A DNA stretch of 5,970 nucleotides from JBGSLN01 sp041740675. GTDB lineage: Bacteria; Pseudomonadota; Gammaproteobacteria; JBGSLN01. Positions 4,559 to 5,970 of the stretch are shown here, one piece after another. A program made the position numbers and the translations under genes. The notes under the pieces were generated by a model. That model was not told where the DNA came from, did no database searches, and saw only the letters and a program-made list of their open reading frames with translations. The stretch is from positions 1 through 5,970 of the forward strand of contig JBGSLN010000104.1 of NCBI GenBank assembly GCA_041740675.1. The letters are read 5' to 3'. Position 1 is the stretch's first letter; each line of letters begins with the position of its first letter.

Positions 4559-5586
4559 TTTACGTTGAAAATTCAATTAAACAACATCCTCGTGCGCAAG
4601 CAATCTTAAAAAAGTTCAAAGATGCTACAGTGATTGAATGTGAACATTATGGCGAGATTTTTAATCTAAAAGCACAAAATTTTCGTTTACAAAAACAAAA
4701 ACCAGCTTTGATTCTAGCTGAGAAAAAAAATAATTTAGTCTTGCCTACGCCAGAAGGATTTGGCATTGGCGGTGAACAAAATTATTATTTTTCTCATATG
4801 CTTAATTGTGTCTATGATTGCCGCTATTGTTTTTTACAAGGCATGTATCATAGTGCAAATTACGTGGTATTTGTTAATTATGAAGATTTTCAAGATGCTA
4901 TTAAACAAACATTGAGTATGAGTGTGAATAAATCTTTATTGAATTTGGCTTGTAAAAATACTTTACAATCAATAGATAGTGCTTATTTTTTTTCAGGTTA
5001 TGATTGTGACTCTTTAGCTTATGAACCTATAACAAAATTTGTTGAAAACTTTTTGCCTTTTTTTGCAAATTATCCGCAAGCAATTTTAGAATTAAGAACC
5101 AAAAGCACCAATATCAAAGCGTTATTAAAGCAGGAGGTTATTCAAAATTGTGTGATTGCTTTTAGTTTTACCCCAGAAGAAATTTCTGTTGCCGTTGAAC
5201 ATAAAGTTCCATCGGTATCAAAGCGAATTGCAGCGATGAACCAATTAGCAAAGCAAGGCTGGAAAATTGGTTTGCGTTTTGATCCATTAATTTATAAAGA
5301 AAATTTTACACAACAATACCAGCAATTACTCGCGAATATTTTCCAAGAATTATCGATCAAACAAATTCATTCAGTCAGCATAGGGCCAATGCGGTTTCCC
5401 GTTAAGATGTATCAAAAGCTAGTAAATCTTTATCCAAGCGATAAGCTGCTGGCGCAGCCTTTAGAAAGACGAAACCAAAATATGACGTATACAATGGAAA
5501 AAGAAAATGAAATGAAAAAAATTGTTTTAACTTCGCTAGCAAATTATCTAGATGAAGCCTTAATTTTTGAGTGTTATATTTCCTAA
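4549..5586 (+). CDS. Spore photoproduct lyase (SPL) family radical SAM protein
   Basis: The 345-residue protein is a radical SAM enzyme resembling SplB (342 residues in B. subtilis), which repairs the UV lesion 5-thyminyl-5,6-dihydrothymine. The 4Fe-4S motif CX3CX2C is at C87, C91 and C94 (NCVYDCRYCFLQG). C153 in GYDCDSLAYE aligns by eye with the hydrogen-donor Cys141 of B. subtilis. Further matches are ELRTKS (181-186), FSFTPE (205-210), KRIAAM (225-230), GLRFDPLIY (241-249) and the MRFP region (281-284). Tyr93 matches Tyr97, but Phe95 replaces Tyr99. AGGA at 4540-4543 lies 5 nt before the ATG, inside the nucleosidase gene, so translation is probably coupled. DNA repair is possible; another substrate is equally possible because the lineage is not expected to sporulate. 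I withhold the symbol splB for that reason. Confidence 0.85.
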   Translation: MELIYVENSIKQHPRAQAILKKFKDATVIECEHYGEIFNLKAQNFRLQKQKPALILAEKKNNLVLPTPEGFGIGGEQNYYFSHMLNCVYDCRYCFLQGMYHSANYVVFVNYEDFQDAIKQTLSMSVNKSLLNLACKNTLQSIDSAYFFSGYDCDSLAYEPITKFVENFLPFFANYPQAILELRTKSTNIKALLKQEVIQNCVIAFSFTPEEISVAVEHKVPSVSKRIAAMNQLAKQGWKIGLRFDPLIYKENFTQQYQQLLANIFQELSIKQIHSVSIGPMRFPVKMYQKLVNLYPSDKLLAQPLERRNQNMTYTMEKENEMKKIVLTSLANYLDEALIFECYIS

Positions 5587-5595
5587 AACTCATCT

Positions 5596-5603
5596 AGGAG
5601 GGG
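5596..5603 (+). promoter_or_regulatory. Strong ribosome binding site of the SDR gene
   Basis: AGGAGGGG is the closest match to the anti-Shine-Dalgarno sequence in the window. Its core ends 10 nt before the ATG at 5612, so the SDR protein may be made at a higher rate than the two proteins encoded upstream on the same likely message. Confidence 0.7.
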
Positions 5604-5611
5604 TATCTTTT

Positions 5612-5970
5612 ATGAAAAATATTTTATTAACAGGTGCAACTGGAGGAATAGGTAACACTATTGCAATGAAATTGCTAAACAATAATAAAACTCAACTTTA
5701 TGGTTTTGCTCGACGTGATAGTCAAATCAACCATGGAAATTATCGACATATCAATTGTGATATGCAAAATTTAAAAGAAACTGAATTTAAAGCAAAACAA
5801 TTGATTACAGAACTCCATCAACTTGATGCAATCATTCTTGCTGCAGGATTTGGCAAATTTGCCGAACTAGAACAATTTTCACTATTAGATATGCAAGCAA
5901 TGATGAATGTAAATTTCTTAAGCCAAGCTATTTTGATAAAAACATTTTTGCCATTGTTAAAAATAACTGA
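5612..5970 (+). CDS. Short-chain dehydrogenase/reductase (SDR), 5' part
   Basis: The first 119 residues of a classical SDR, a cytoplasmic NAD(P)-dependent oxidoreductase; the gene runs off the right edge. The Rossmann glycine motif is TGATGGIG (7-14). ARR at 33-35 after the second strand puts basic residues where NADP-preferring SDRs have them, so NADP(H) is the likely cofactor. Asp50 (CDM) fits the adenine-contacting Asp, LAAGFG (76-81) is the variant of NNAG, and NVNF (99-102) contains the active-site Asn of helix alpha-4. The catalytic Ser and YxxxK lie beyond the window, so activity and substrate cannot be judged. The ATG at 5612 has a strong Shine-Dalgarno sequence and lies 25 nt after the SPL-family gene with no terminator between, so the three genes are probably cotranscribed. 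Confidence 0.88.
   Translation, partial: MKNILLTGATGGIGNTIAMKLLNNNKTQLYGFARRDSQINHGNYRHINCDMQNLKETEFKAKQLITELHQLDAIILAAGFGKFAELEQFSLLDMQAMMNVNFLSQAILIKTFLPLLKIT

Noticed and set aside
5402..5593. Minus-strand open frame of 63 codons over the 3' end of the SPL-family gene
   Set aside because: It is antisense to a conserved coding region and shows no domain; the long A-rich plus-strand run simply produces a Phe/Leu-rich shadow.

Overview
The window looks like chromosome of an AT-rich gammaproteobacterium. The atpD-atpC-glmU order, a clear RdgC (a protein largely confined to Beta- and Gammaproteobacteria) and the AtpC and GlmU sequences all fit. The low GC and general look suggest a Legionella/Coxiella-like (Legionellales) lineage, but that placement is inference from memory and not a search result.

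Left part, 1-3140, plus strand, is housekeeping. It holds the 3' end of atpD (F1 beta subunit), complete atpC (F1 epsilon subunit), complete glmU (bifunctional UDP-GlcNAc synthesis enzyme) and complete rdgC (DNA-binding ring protein). In E. coli the atp operon is followed by glmU and glmS; here rdgC takes the place of glmS. I see no convincing intrinsic terminator between these genes.

Middle, 3154-3751: a small minus-strand gene, convergent with rdgC (13-nt gap), encodes a predicted secreted protein of 121 residues with four cysteines after the signal peptide. It has a GTG start, a good Shine-Dalgarno sequence and an extended -10 promoter. The 232-bp spacer to the next, divergent gene is rich in inverted repeats, including perfect palindromes of 12 and 14 bp, and probably carries regulation for both directions.

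Right part, 3752-5970, plus strand, looks like one transcription unit of three genes: an MTAN/nucleoside-phosphorylase-like nucleosidase, a spore photoproduct lyase (SPL) family radical SAM protein overlapping it by 10 nt, and a short-chain dehydrogenase (SDR) starting 25 nt later and cut by the window end. A radical SAM enzyme coupled to a nucleosidase that could remove 5'-deoxyadenosine is the most interesting system here. The SPL homolog sits in an apparently non-sporulating lineage and has Phe where sporulation SPLs have a tyrosine of the hydrogen-transfer chain, so its substrate is open.

No tRNA, rRNA, CRISPR array, insertion sequence or phage gene was recognised.
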